The notes: generated by a model from the letters alone, not told the origin. A DNA stretch of 64,000 nucleotides from Oscillospiraceae bacterium (GCA_902789745.1 CADAPH010000002.1:1-64000); one strand, 5' to 3'. Shown: positions 25,255 through 33,610, counted from the first letter of the stretch. Made by a program: numbers and translations.

Positions 25255-26192
25255 TCCTTGCTCACCCCCAGACGGATGCGCGGATCGAGCGCATGGTACA
25301 GAAGATCGGTAAAGAGATTGACCAGCACATAGATGATCGCCATCCAGACCACGTAGGCCTGAATCAGCGGATAGTCGCGCATGGTGATGGAGTCCACGGC
25401 GAGCTTTCCCACGCCGTCCCACATAAAGATACTTTCAATAATGGCCGTGCCGCCGAGAAGGCTGCCGATGGAGAGGGCCAGCAGCGTGATGATCGTGAGC
25501 ATGGAGGATTTCAGCACGCTTTTCCACAGGATCACGCGATTTCGCACCCCTCTCGCCTGCGCGCCGGTCACATAGTCTTTATTGAGTTCTTCCAGAACGG
25601 TGGCGCGCACCTGCCGCATATATTTGGCGGACATGGCGATCGCCAGCGTCAGCGTCGGCATGATCGCGCTTTTGAGCGTCGTGCCGTTTGCGATGACCGG
25701 CAGCCATTTGAGTTTAATCGCAAGCAGCTGCATTAACAGAAGGGCCACAAAAAAGTTCGGCAGAGAATTGCCGATGAAGCTCAGAAATCGGAGTATATAG
25801 TCTATGAATTTATCATGGTTCACGGCGGCGAGCACACCCAGCGGAATGGAGATCACAACCGTCGCGAGGATCGAGAGCGCCGTCAGCAGCAACGTCGCCG
25901 GGAGCTTGGAGGTGAAGGTCTTGAACACGTCCTTGCCGGAGACGTAGCTCGTGCCCATGTCGCCGCGCAGCATCCCGCCGAGCCAGGAGACGTACTGTGT
26001 GACAAAGGGCTGATCGAGGCCGAGCTCCGCGCGCTTTGCGTCGATGATCTCCTGCGAGACCGCGCCCTTGCTGCCGTAGAGCTCCGTGATGGCGTCGCTG
26101 CCCGCGATGCGCATCATGGCAAAGGACAGAAACGTGATCCCGATCAAAACCGGGATCAGCTGTAAAAAACGCTGTATCACATATTTTCTCAC
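25251..26192 (-). CDS. ABC transporter permease (DppB/NikB-type)
   Basis: 313 residues. N-terminal helix after MRKYVIQRFLQLIPVLIGIT, the family region DQPFVTQYVSWLGGMLRGDMG, and the EAA loop YVTGAQARGVRNRVILWKSVLK. Six predicted membrane helices. The start is GTG 26192 with a GGGGG-type ribosome binding site. It is the first gene of the six-gene transporter operon; its promoter is at 26237-26265. Confidence 0.92.
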   Translation of the reverse strand: MRKYVIQRFLQLIPVLIGITFLSFAMMRIAGSDAITELYGSKGAVSQEIIDAKRAELGLDQPFVTQYVSWLGGMLRGDMGTSYVSGKDVFKTFTSKLPATLLLTALSILATVVISIPLGVLAAVNHDKFIDYILRFLSFIGNSLPNFFVALLLMQLLAIKLKWLPVIANGTTLKSAIMPTLTLAIAMSAKYMRQVRATVLEELNKDYVTGAQARGVRNRVILWKSVLKSSMLTIITLLALSIGSLLGGTAIIESIFMWDGVGKLAVDSITMRDYPLIQAYVVWMAIIYVLVNLFTDLLYHALDPRIRLGVSKE

Positions 26193-26236
26193 GGCCCACG
26201 CCCCCTGTCTTTTTGGAAATGAAAGAAGGTATTTGT

Positions 26237-26281
26237 ATTATAAGGGCAGACGAAGCGCAGCGGAAGCCCCCGGGGGGGATA
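26237..26281 (-). promoter_or_regulatory. ABC-operon promoter with shared 22-bp upstream element
   Basis: TATAAT (26242-26237), 17 bases, TTCCGC (26265-26260). TTCCGC is again the end of the 22-bp element (26281-26260) found identically at 20234-20213. The -35 box is a poor match to TTGACA, so the GC palindrome (CCCCCCGGGGG) may be an activator site. Transcription would begin near 26230, about 38 bases before GTG 26192. Confidence 0.55.
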
Positions 26282-26320
26282 TTTTTTTCAGGTTTTTTGA
26301 GGGTGCCGTTCCATACGTTT

Positions 26321-27244
26321 TTGACAAGGGTGGATAAACGTCCTCTCGCCGTTGCTGTCTCCGGCGTCAAGAATTCCGGGAAAACGAGCCTGATCGTCAG
26401 GCTGATCCCGGAGCTGAACAAGAGAGGGTTGCGCGTCGCCACCGTCAAGCATGACGGGCATCGCTTTGAGCCGGATCGCCCCGGAACGGACAGCTTCCGC
26501 CATCTGGAGGCCGGCGCGGTGGGAAGCGCCGTCTTCGACGGTGAAAAGTTCCAGCTTGTGCGGATAACGGCCGTCGACGAGGGTTTTCTCGTCTCTCAGT
26601 TTCCGGAGGCCGATCTGATTCTTCTTGAGGGGTTTAAGGCTTCCCCCTGTCCGAAGCTGGAGATCGTGCGCGCCGCCGTGTCCGGGCACCCTGTGTGTCA
26701 CCCGTCCGCGCGTCTGGCTCTTGTCACGGATATGGACTTTGAAAGCCCCGGATGCCCCGTTTTCTCCCTCGAGGATGTTTCCGGTATCGCCGATTTTCTG
26801 AATCGTTTTGTTCAGCTCGGCCGCCGTTTTTCCGCCATTCTTCTGGCAGGGGGCTTCAGCTCCCACATGGGCAGCAGTAAGGCTGAGCTCCCCTTCTGCG
26901 GGATGCGCCTGATCGAGTACCAGCTTCACCGTCTGCGCCTTCTCGGCATCGAGGATATTCTGATCGCGGGGTACAAGGGGCAGATTGAGGGCGGACGGAC
27001 AGTTCCGGATCTCATCCCCCATCGGGGTCCGCTCAGCGGCATCCATGCCGGACTGTCGGCCGCCGCCAGGGCGTCCTGCCTTGTGCTGAGTGTGGACGCG
27101 CCGCTGGTGCCGTTTTCGATTCTGATTTCCCTGATGCAGCAGCATTTGCGCGGGATTACTGCGCTCACGCATGACGGGCAGATCGAGCCTCTGATCGGGA
27201 TTTATGACCGTTCTCTCTCTCTCCTGTCTGCGAAGAGGTCCTGA
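26321..27244 (+). CDS. MobB-MobA fusion for molybdenum cofactor biosynthesis, C-terminus frameshifted
   Basis: The N-terminal MobB part has the P-loop VSGVKNSGKTSL and VKHDGH (GTP-binding adapter). The MobA part starts near FSAILLAGGFSSHMGSSKAELPF (GxSxRMG-like nucleotide site) and includes DLIPHRGPLSGIHAGL and VLSVDAPLVP. MobA adds GMP to molybdopterin. After 27223 the annotated frame leaves the family sequence and stops at 27244. In the next frame the sequence goes on as CEEVLKGEHTSVRQLF...LLLSNCNTPEEYRAM, ending at TGA 27402. The break is in a run of six TC units (27212-27223). The start is uncertain: TTG 26321 or GTG 26330; the longer frame to 26213 crosses the promoter element. Confidence 0.8.
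   Translation: MTRVDKRPLAVAVSGVKNSGKTSLIVRLIPELNKRGLRVATVKHDGHRFEPDRPGTDSFRHLEAGAVGSAVFDGEKFQLVRITAVDEGFLVSQFPEADLILLEGFKASPCPKLEIVRAAVSGHPVCHPSARLALVTDMDFESPGCPVFSLEDVSGIADFLNRFVQLGRRFSAILLAGGFSSHMGSSKAELPFCGMRLIEYQLHRLRLLGIEDILIAGYKGQIEGGRTVPDLIPHRGPLSGIHAGLSAAARASCLVLSVDAPLVPFSILISLMQQHLRGITALTHDGQIEPLIGIYDRSLSLLSAKRS
27212..27223 (+). repeat. (TC)6 microsatellite at the mobBA frameshift
   Basis: TC repeated six times. With one TC unit fewer the frame reads YDRSLSPVCEEVLKG and the gene extends to 27402, so this tract accounts for the frameshift and could be phase-variable. Confidence 0.7.
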
Positions 27245-27408
27245 AGGGCGAGCACACTTCGGTCAGGCAGCTATTTACCCGCGCAGCTTTCCAGACCGTA
27301 CCCGGCGATACGGACCCGCTGCTGCTGTCCAACTGCAACACACCGGAGGAATATAGGGCTATGCTCCGCACCGCGCAGCAAACCATGTCATCATCACCAT
27401 GACCGCGT

Positions 27409-28521
27409 TCAGCTCCCCTTCTGCACGCTTTCGTTCAGGAGCTTTTCTACGAGCTCTCTTTTTTCATAAAGAACACAACCGCCGATGTGATCCTCCAGCA
27501 AATGACCGTTGTCCCGCAAGGCCCTGAAGAGGCCGGAGTTCATTGCTTCCTTCAGCGAAGTTTCAATCACGTTGATATCGGAATACGGAGAAAAGGGGCA
27601 GGGCTCCGCGCCTCCGTGGGAATTGATATGAAAAAAGCCCCTTCCGGCGGCCAGACAGCCGCCGGAGCTTTTTTCATCCCCCGGGAAGGAGACGAAGACC
27701 ATTTCCGGATGTTCTGAGCGCAGGCGGTCGATCCCAAGTCGGATACGCTCGCGCTCTTCGTCGCCGGGCGCAAGATGCTTTGCCTCCTCGGTCACGGGGA
27801 CGAACTCAATGAAAAAGACCGCCTTGCAGCCGCGAAGGGACAAGGAGCTGATGAAGCTGTCAGACAGCACTTCGTTCAGATTCTCCGTTGTTACGGTGAT
27901 CGAGCAGCCGAACAGGAGCCCTCGATCCTGCAGACGCTCCATATTGGCCACGACTTTGCCGTAGACGCCTTCTCCGCGCCGGGCGTCCGTAAGATCCCGG
28001 TCGCCTTCGATACTGATGACAGGAATCAGATTTCTGCAGCGATCCAAAAGCCGGAAATATCGGTCGCCAAGAAAAGTACCGTTCGTGAAGATCGGGAAGA
28101 GGATATTCGGGTGTTCTCCCGCCATTTCCATCACATCATAGCGCAGCAGCGGCTCGCCTCCGGCCAGCAGGATGAAGCTGACGCCCAGCTCCCCCGCTTG
28201 CGTGAAGATGCTGTCCCACTGCTCCGCCGTGAGCTGGCGCTGCGGCGCACAGTCCTCGGTCGCGTGGTTGGCACGGGAGTAGCAGCCCGCGCAGTGGAGG
28301 TTGCAGGCGGAGGTAATGCTGGCGATCAAATAGGACGGGACATGCAGCCCCGCGCGCTCGTTTTCCGTCCTCTTTTCCGAGGCTTTTCGGGACGCTGCCG
28401 CAAAGCGGGCCATGAAGAGGCTCTCCTTCGGATCGCGCAGCATGGCTCTCAGGGCATCTCTCACGATCGTCTCCACGCCCTCTGCAAGATATTTCTGAAG
28501 ATCGGTGATTTCGTTTTTCAT
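27409..28521 (-). CDS. Radical SAM protein
   Basis: 370 residues. The [4Fe-4S]/SAM motif is CNLHCAGC (Cys73, Cys77, Cys80), followed by the GGEPLL motif and a TIM-barrel pattern. The C-terminal region has further cysteines (GGCLAAGRGFF, GAEPCPFSPY, GGCVLYEK), resembling a SPASM-type auxiliary cluster region. The N-terminal 60 residues are charged and helical. The reaction is unknown. It lies 9 bases after the glutathione peroxidase stop in the OhrR-controlled operon, so a role in repair or peptide/protein modification under oxidative stress is possible. The ribosome binding site is weak. Confidence 0.85.
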   Translation of the reverse strand: MKNEITDLQKYLAEGVETIVRDALRAMLRDPKESLFMARFAAASRKASEKRTENERAGLHVPSYLIASITSACNLHCAGCYSRANHATEDCAPQRQLTAEQWDSIFTQAGELGVSFILLAGGEPLLRYDVMEMAGEHPNILFPIFTNGTFLGDRYFRLLDRCRNLIPVISIEGDRDLTDARRGEGVYGKVVANMERLQDRGLLFGCSITVTTENLNEVLSDSFISSLSLRGCKAVFFIEFVPVTEEAKHLAPGDEERERIRLGIDRLRSEHPEMVFVSFPGDEKSSGGCLAAGRGFFHINSHGGAEPCPFSPYSDINVIETSLKEAMNSGLFRALRDNGHLLEDHIGGCVLYEKRELVEKLLNESVQKGS

Positions 28522-28530
28522 TTTTCCGTA

Positions 28531-29007
28531 TTACGCCCGCAGTGCGGTCTCTACCGCGTTTCTGACATCCTTCATGTCCACGGTGGGCTCAAAGCGGGCG
28601 ATCACCCTGCCCTCACGGTCGATCAGGAACTTTGTGAAGTTCCACTTGATGTAGGCCTTGTCGCCGAACTTCTTGTTGTTCATGTCCGCGAACTTGTTCA
28701 GCGCGGCATTTTTCAGTCCCTTTCCGAAACCTTCAAAGGGCTTTTCCGTCAGCGTGCAGAACTGGTGGATCTCCTCCGCGTCGCCGGGCGCCTGGTTGGC
28801 AAACTGGTTGCAGGGGAAGTCCAGAATCTCCAAGCCCTGATCCTTCAAGTCCCTGTACATGGCCTCCAGCGGCTCGTAGTGCGGCGTGAAGCCGCAGCCG
28901 GTCGCCGTGTTCACAATCAGCAGCACCTTGCCCCGATAGTCCGACAGGCTGACATCCTGGCCGAGCCGATCCTTCACCGTAAAATCGTACACTGTTTTCA
29001 TGTTCAT
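28531..29007 (-). CDS. Glutathione peroxidase family protein (thioredoxin-type)
   Basis: 158 residues. Catalytic tetrad residues are recognisable: Cys in TATGCGFTPHYE, Gln in PCNQFANQAPG, and Trp/Asn in KWNFTKFLID. The second cysteine (PCNQF) region is conserved. It reduces peroxides; bacterial homologues of this type normally use thioredoxin. The start overlaps the stop of the regulator in ATGA at 29007; an ATG at 29001 has slightly better spacing to AGGAG. It is co-transcribed with the OhrR-like regulator. Confidence 0.92.
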   Translation of the reverse strand: MNMKTVYDFTVKDRLGQDVSLSDYRGKVLLIVNTATGCGFTPHYEPLEAMYRDLKDQGLEILDFPCNQFANQAPGDAEEIHQFCTLTEKPFEGFGKGLKNAALNKFADMNNKKFGDKAYIKWNFTKFLIDREGRVIARFEPTVDMKDVRNAVETALRA

Positions 29008-29456
29008 GCTCCTTCCTTGTTCTTTTGATTATCCAACAACTCATACAGCAGACCGTACAGCATCTGCGCCTTTTCCGGCGGCAGGTCAATACAGCCCGCG
29101 ACCTTCGCGGGAACGTCCTTCGCCTTTTCCCGCAAAGCGCGGCCCGTTTCCGTCAGTGTGATGACGACGACGCGTTCATCCTCGCGGCTGCGCTGCCGCT
29201 TCACATACCCCGCCTTCTCCATCTTTTTCAGCAGCGGAGAGAGCGTACCGTTATCGAGCAGCAGCTTTTCACCGATCTCGCCGACAGTGAGACCATCCTT
29301 TTCCCACAGAACAAGAAAAACGATGTACTGCGTATAGGTAAGTCCCAGCGGCTTGAGTACGGGTGTATAGAGCCCTGTCACATGCCGCGCCGCGGCATAG
29401 AGCGGAAAGCAGAGCTGGTTTGTAAGCTTCATCGCTTCCTGATAATCGTTCTCCAT
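29004..29456 (-). CDS. MarR-family regulator of OhrR type
   Basis: 150 residues with winged helix (LTVGEIGEKLLLDNGTLSPLLKKME, then the wing with RSREDERVV). Cys16 in LTNQLCFPLYAAAR matches the reactive cysteine of OhrR proteins, which release DNA when oxidised by organic peroxides. ATG 29456 follows GGAGGGAAAAGG; the longer frame to 29498 crosses the operator. The gene heads an operon with glutathione peroxidase and a radical SAM gene, consistent with peroxide-sensing autoregulation through the operator at 29481-29508. Confidence 0.9.
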   Translation of the reverse strand: MENDYQEAMKLTNQLCFPLYAAARHVTGLYTPVLKPLGLTYTQYIVFLVLWEKDGLTVGEIGEKLLLDNGTLSPLLKKMEKAGYVKRQRSREDERVVVITLTETGRALREKAKDVPAKVAGCIDLPPEKAQMLYGLLYELLDNQKNKEGA

Positions 29457-29480
29457 CCTTTTCCCTCCACAATATTTTTC

Positions 29481-29517
29481 TCTAATATATTTTATCAAAT
29501 ATATTAGACGCTGTCAA
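29481..29517 (-). promoter_or_regulatory. Promoter with perfect palindromic operator of the OhrR-like regulator
   Basis: TTGACA (29517-29512), 17 bases, TAAAAT (29494-29489). A perfect inverted repeat TCTAATATATTT-TATC-AAATATATTAGA (29481-29508) covers the spacer and -10 box, so binding would block RNA polymerase. It lies 25 bases upstream of the regulator start. Confidence 0.85.
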
Positions 29518-29519
29518 GC

Positions 29520-29771
29520 CCTGCATGATCTCCGCAGATATCTGATCCTATATCATTAAACCAGTTAGAAATCCAATTTCTACAAGTAATGCGACGGATA
29601 ACGGAATTGGTGAGGGAATTGATGGTGTTGCAAAGACGGTCAATGACTTTTTCCAGAGAGGCGAAGACTTCGTTTGTGAAGCCACATTTTCTGAGTTCCT
29701 TCCAGATCTGTTCAATCGGATTTATTTCGGGAGTATACGGTGGGATAAAGAAGGGGACGATGTTTTTCTGA
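29520..29771 (-). mobile_element. IS630-family transposase remnant (C-terminal part)
   Basis: The minus strand reads PFFIPPYTPEINPIEQIWKE and continues RKCGFTNEVFASLEKVIDRL. This is the C-terminal region of IS630-type DDE transposases, including the final Glu (NPIEQIW). The N-terminal catalytic part and terminal repeats are absent. The frame stays open nearly to the regulator promoter. Upstream on the same strand (about 29772-30050) another open frame of about 95 codons without a start was seen, not recognised. Confidence 0.8.
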
Positions 29772-29944
29772 AATAGGAAACCTCATCGGGAGTGAGTGGT
29801 GCGTTTCTTTCCAACCATTCCCCATCAGTTCCGGATGCACCCTCGAAAAAGCGTTTTCCATCCTGAATCCCCTTTTTCTCTCTGCTCAGCGTATAGACGG
29901 AACAAGGGGATTCGTACAGTTTGCGAATACGCTGATCATTCTCG

Positions 29945-30077
29945 AAAACCCTGTGCGCCGTATGACATACTTCGACACACAGGGTTTTGGCGCTTGGATC
30001 AAATGTTTTCTGCGGAAGCGGAGCTTTCGCAGAAAATCATAAAAGACCTCAAGAGTCAGGCTCTCAAGGTCTTTTAT
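29945..30077. other. Three consecutive hairpins downstream of lysS
   Basis: Three inverted repeats in a row: AAACCCTGTG...ACACAGGGTTT (29946-29987), TTTTCTGCG...CGCAGAAAA (30006-30036) and ATAAAAGACCTCAAGAG with its near-complement (30038-30075). The last is a likely terminator for lysS on the minus strand. The 30078-30212 gap holds nothing else recognisable. Confidence 0.5.
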
Positions 30078-30212
30078 GGTTGCAAATGTGCAATTGTTTT
30101 TCACGCTGCCTCATTTTAGAGGTGTTTGATGGTTGCGTGATGGTTGGTGTACGTTCCGGGCATCCTGGAAATCTCTGAAAGGCGCATGAAATCAGGCTTT
30201 TTCGCGTTTTGC

Positions 30213-31712
30213 TCAGTCCAGAGGTTTCATCGTCGGGAACAGGATCACGTCGCGGATGGAGCTTGCGCCGGTGAGGAGCATGACGCAGCGGTCGATGCCG
30301 ATGCCGAGGCCGCCTGTGGGGGGCATGCCGTATTCGAGGGCGTTGATGAAGTCGTCGTCCATCATGCCCGCCTCATCGTCGCCCTTGGCGCGCAGCTCCA
30401 TTTGCTTGATGAAGCGCTGCTTCTGGTCGATGGGGTCGTTGAGCTCGGAAAAGGCGTTGCCCATCTCGCTGCAGCAAATGAAGAGCTCAAAGCGCTCCGT
30501 CAGGCGCGGATCCTTCGGGCTGCGCTTGGCAAGCGGCGAAACGTCCACCGGGTGCATGGTGATGAAGGTGGGCTGAATCATCTTCTCCTCCACCTTCTGA
30601 TCAAAGCACTCATAGAGCGCATGTCCCCAAGTGGGCTCCACCTTATCCATATCGACGCCGACAGCCTTCGCCGCGGCGACTGCTTCAGCGTCGTCCGTGA
30701 TCGCCATAAAGTCGACGCCGAGATATTCCTTCACTGCCTCCGCCATGGTCATGCGGCGGAAACCGGGGGCAAGACTCACGTCATGGCCCTGCCACTGCAC
30801 GTCGTAGGTACCGAGGATCTCCATGGCTGCGCCGGAGAGCAGCTCCTCAAACAGATCCATCATGTCGTTGAAATCGGCGTACGCCTCATAGAGCTCCACC
30901 GAGGTAAACTCCGGGTTGTGGCGGGTATCCATACCCTCGTTGCGGAAGATGCGGCCGATCTCGTAGACACGCTCGATGCCGCCGACGATCAAGCGCTTGA
31001 GGTTCAGCTCAGTGGCGATGCGCAGATACATGTCGATATCGAGGGTATTGTGGTGCGTGACAAAGGGCCTTGCGGTAGCGCCGCCGGAGATGGTATTGAG
31101 AACCGGGGTCTCCACTTCCATATAGCCGCGCCCGTCCAGATAGCGGCGGACGTAGGAGATGAAGCGGGAACGGATCTCAAAATTGCGGCGGCTGTCCTCG
31201 TTGACGATCAGATCCACATAGCGCTGGCGGTACTTGAGTTCCGTATTGGTCATGCCGTGGAACTTCTCGGGCAGGGGGCGCAGGGATTTGGCGAGCAGCA
31301 CGACCGACTGGACATGTACGGAGATCTCGCCCGTTTTGGTCTTGAACACATAGCCGCCCACGCCGATAATGTCGCCGATATCGTACTTGCGGAAATCAGC
31401 AAACTCCGTCGGCGTCACCGCGTCGGAGCGGATATAGAGCTGGATCTGTCCCCTGTCATCCTTGATGTGGCAGAAGATCGCCTTGCCCATGCCGCGCTTG
31501 GAGAGGATGCGGCCCGCGACGCGAACCTGCTTCTCTTCAAAATCCTCGTAATGATCCTTGATCTCCTGCGACCAGGCTGTGCGCTCAAACTTTGTCTGAT
31601 GGAAGGGATCGCGCCCCTCTTCCTGCAAAGCCGCAAGCTTATCACGGCGGACCTGCAGGATCTCGGACAGTTCCATCTCAGGCGCCTGCTGATTGTTTCT
31701 CTCTTCGCTCAT
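30213..31712 (-). CDS. lysS: Lysyl-tRNA synthetase, class II
   Basis: 499 residues, standard length. N-terminal OB-fold anticodon-binding domain (about 60-150; VRVAGRILSKRGMGKAIF) and a class II catalytic core with motif 1 (FLIKxxRxYLDGRGYMEVETP-like), motif 2 FRNEGMDTRHNPEFTSVELYEAY (quoted in part) and motif 3 GGLGIGIDRCVMLLT. It charges tRNA-Lys in the cytoplasm. It follows greA by 15 bases; the greA-lysS pair is a common Firmicute arrangement. Confidence 0.97.
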   Translation of the reverse strand: MSEERNNQQAPEMELSEILQVRRDKLAALQEEGRDPFHQTKFERTAWSQEIKDHYEDFEEKQVRVAGRILSKRGMGKAIFCHIKDDRGQIQLYIRSDAVTPTEFADFRKYDIGDIIGVGGYVFKTKTGEISVHVQSVVLLAKSLRPLPEKFHGMTNTELKYRQRYVDLIVNEDSRRNFEIRSRFISYVRRYLDGRGYMEVETPVLNTISGGATARPFVTHHNTLDIDMYLRIATELNLKRLIVGGIERVYEIGRIFRNEGMDTRHNPEFTSVELYEAYADFNDMMDLFEELLSGAAMEILGTYDVQWQGHDVSLAPGFRRMTMAEAVKEYLGVDFMAITDDAEAVAAAKAVGVDMDKVEPTWGHALYECFDQKVEEKMIQPTFITMHPVDVSPLAKRSPKDPRLTERFELFICCSEMGNAFSELNDPIDQKQRFIKQMELRAKGDDEAGMMDDDFINALEYGMPPTGGLGIGIDRCVMLLTGASSIRDVILFPTMKPLD

Positions 31713-31727
31713 ACCATAACGCTCCCG

Positions 31728-32216
31728 TTACTTATTCTCGACAGAAAGGATCTGCAGCTTGATCTCGCCGGCCGGGGCAGCGACAGTGACGGTATCGCCG
31801 GCACGGTGGGAATGGAGCGCGCGGCCGACCGGGGAATCGTCGGAGATGCGTCCGGCCTTGGGATTTGCCTCCTGGGAGCCGACGATCTCGTAGGTCTCCT
31901 TCTCGTCGAACTCCAGATCCAGTACCTTGACGATGCTGCCGAGGGTAACGGTATCCTTGGGAGCGTCCTGCTCTGTCTTGTCGACGATTTCGGCGTTCTC
32001 AATGAGGACCTTGAGCTCGGCGATCTTGGAATAGAGCTTGCCCTGCTCGGTCTTGGCCTCGTCGTATTCGCTGTTCTCCGACAGGTCACCGAAGCTTCTG
32101 GCCTCCTTGATCAGCTCGGAAACTTCTTTCTCGCGGACGGTTTCAAGGTAGTAGAGTTCCTCCTTGATCGCGTCAAGGCGCTCCTGACTCATTTTGAATC
32201 TGCTTGCGTTAGCCAT
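31728..32216 (-). CDS. greA: Transcription elongation factor GreA
   Basis: 162 residues. N-terminal coiled coil with the acidic tip region DLSENSEYDEAK (two acidic tip residues are conserved) and a C-terminal FKBP-like domain (about 85-160; VGSQEANPKAGRISDDSPVG). It stimulates RNA cleavage in stalled RNA polymerase. ATG 32216 has AAGGAG upstream; the frame to 32249 adds an unrelated Arg-rich leader. Confidence 0.95.
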   Translation of the reverse strand: MANASRFKMSQERLDAIKEELYYLETVREKEVSELIKEARSFGDLSENSEYDEAKTEQGKLYSKIAELKVLIENAEIVDKTEQDAPKDTVTLGSIVKVLDLEFDEKETYEIVGSQEANPKAGRISDDSPVGRALHSHRAGDTVTVAAPAGEIKLQILSVENK

Positions 32217-32320
32217 TTCTGACGATCTCCTTCTGCCGCGCGGCGGCATATATTTGAAATTGTTTTTTTATTTGTTTGCCCGATGGGCAGGATAGATTAT
32301 ATTGATTTTTAGTCTCTGTG

Positions 32321-33565
32321 TCAACTCAAAAGCTTGAGCGCGTACATGAGCTGTTCGTCGTTTGACGTGACGCCGGTGCCGGAGCTCTCGCCGGTGGTGC
32401 CGGCGGTGGTGCCGGTGGCGCTGGGGTCGGAGTTGTGCATGATGTATTCCGGCGAGACGCCGCCGCGGGCGCTGATATCCACGCCGCTGCCGGTGAGATA
32501 GGTGCCGGTGGAGAGGCGAATGGCGCTTCCATCGGAGAGGGCAATGGTTTCCTGGGTTCTGGTCTTGCCGGTGGTCGGCTCGCCGATCAGGGTCGCCCAC
32601 TGAAATTCCTGGAGCGCTGCGGCGCAGACCTCGGCCTCGCCGTAGGTTTCAGCGTTGATGAGCACGCACATGGGCATCTGGATGCACATGCCGTCCGATT
32701 CCGTGACGATCTGTTTGCCGTTCTTGTTTGCCTGGATAAAAAGGCGCCCGTTCGGCAGGATGTAATCCAGGAAAGCCGCGACCTCGGTATCCAGGCCGCC
32801 GGGATTGCCGCGCAGGTCGATGCACAGCGCCGTCGCGCCGGAGTTGAGCAGGGCCTCGATCGCGTCGATGGCGTCCTGTGCGGTTCCGGCCTCGAAGTTC
32901 TTGATCTGCACGTAGCCCGCGAGCGTCTTCTCCAGGCGGGCCAGAACGGAGCTGACATAGACGCGGGAGCAGTCGACCTCGATTTCTTTTCTTCCCTTGC
33001 TGAGGCCAAGAGTAAACTTGGTATTGAGCCGGGAGCGGATCAGCTTGCGCGCCTCGTCGAGCGTCTTGTCCCTGAGATCGACGTTGTCAACGCTGACGAT
33101 CACGTCGCCCGCGGTGAGTCCGGCCCAGGCTGCCGGGGAATCCATGTTGACGGAGATCACCTCAAAGCCGCCGTCCTCTGTCTTGAGGATAGCCATACCG
33201 ATGCCGGAATATTCGTTGGTAGAGCTGAGCTGATAGGCCTTGTACTCGTTGGGGGACATGTAGTAGCTCCATTTATCGCCAAGGCCGGCAATAATGGCCG
33301 CTGCCGCGTTGTCGCCGAGGGTACTGCGGTCTACCGGATCAATAAAGCGCTCATCCACCACATCCTTGATCTCAATATAGCGCATGGCCTCGTCATAATC
33401 GGATTTGCCGCCCACAGCCTCCAGCATGCTGCGGTGCGTCTGCCAGTACACGCCGCCGGCAACCAGGAGCAGCGCGAGGATCACAAATTTCAGTCTGATC
33501 GGAATATTGAGAACTGCCGCAATAAAGCGCAGAATTCCGTTCAGGATTCTTCTTCCAAGCCTCAT
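32321..33565 (-). CDS. S41-family (CtpA-like) protease homologue lacking the catalytic serine
   Basis: 414 residues. One N-terminal membrane anchor (about 27-40), a PDZ domain (about 115-190; YSGIGMAILKTEDGG, AGLTAGDVIVSVDN) and an S41 domain (about 210-390). The family triad block normally reads NxxSxSxxE with the nucleophile serine followed later by lysine. Here it reads NAETYGEAEV: the nucleophile position is Gly309, while Lys334 (PTTGKTRTQ) is retained. It may be an inactive pseudo-protease that scaffolds or regulates. GGAGG precedes ATG 33565. It ends the ftsE-ftsX-M23-M23 gene row, consistent with a cell wall role. Confidence 0.85.
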   Translation of the reverse strand: MRLGRRILNGILRFIAAVLNIPIRLKFVILALLLVAGGVYWQTHRSMLEAVGGKSDYDEAMRYIEIKDVVDERFIDPVDRSTLGDNAAAAIIAGLGDKWSYYMSPNEYKAYQLSSTNEYSGIGMAILKTEDGGFEVISVNMDSPAAWAGLTAGDVIVSVDNVDLRDKTLDEARKLIRSRLNTKFTLGLSKGRKEIEVDCSRVYVSSVLARLEKTLAGYVQIKNFEAGTAQDAIDAIEALLNSGATALCIDLRGNPGGLDTEVAAFLDYILPNGRLFIQANKNGKQIVTESDGMCIQMPMCVLINAETYGEAEVCAAALQEFQWATLIGEPTTGKTRTQETIALSDGSAIRLSTGTYLTGSGVDISARGGVSPEYIMHNSDPSATGTTAGTTGESSGTGVTSNDEQLMYALKLLS

Positions 33566-33610
33566 TGAAAACCTCCGCAGAATAAGCATATGCGGTAATA
33601 TCACTCAGTG

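Noticed and set aside
30144..32222. 692-codon open frame on the plus strand
   Set aside because: Antisense to lysS and greA; His/Asp/Leu-rich composition typical of a mirror frame.
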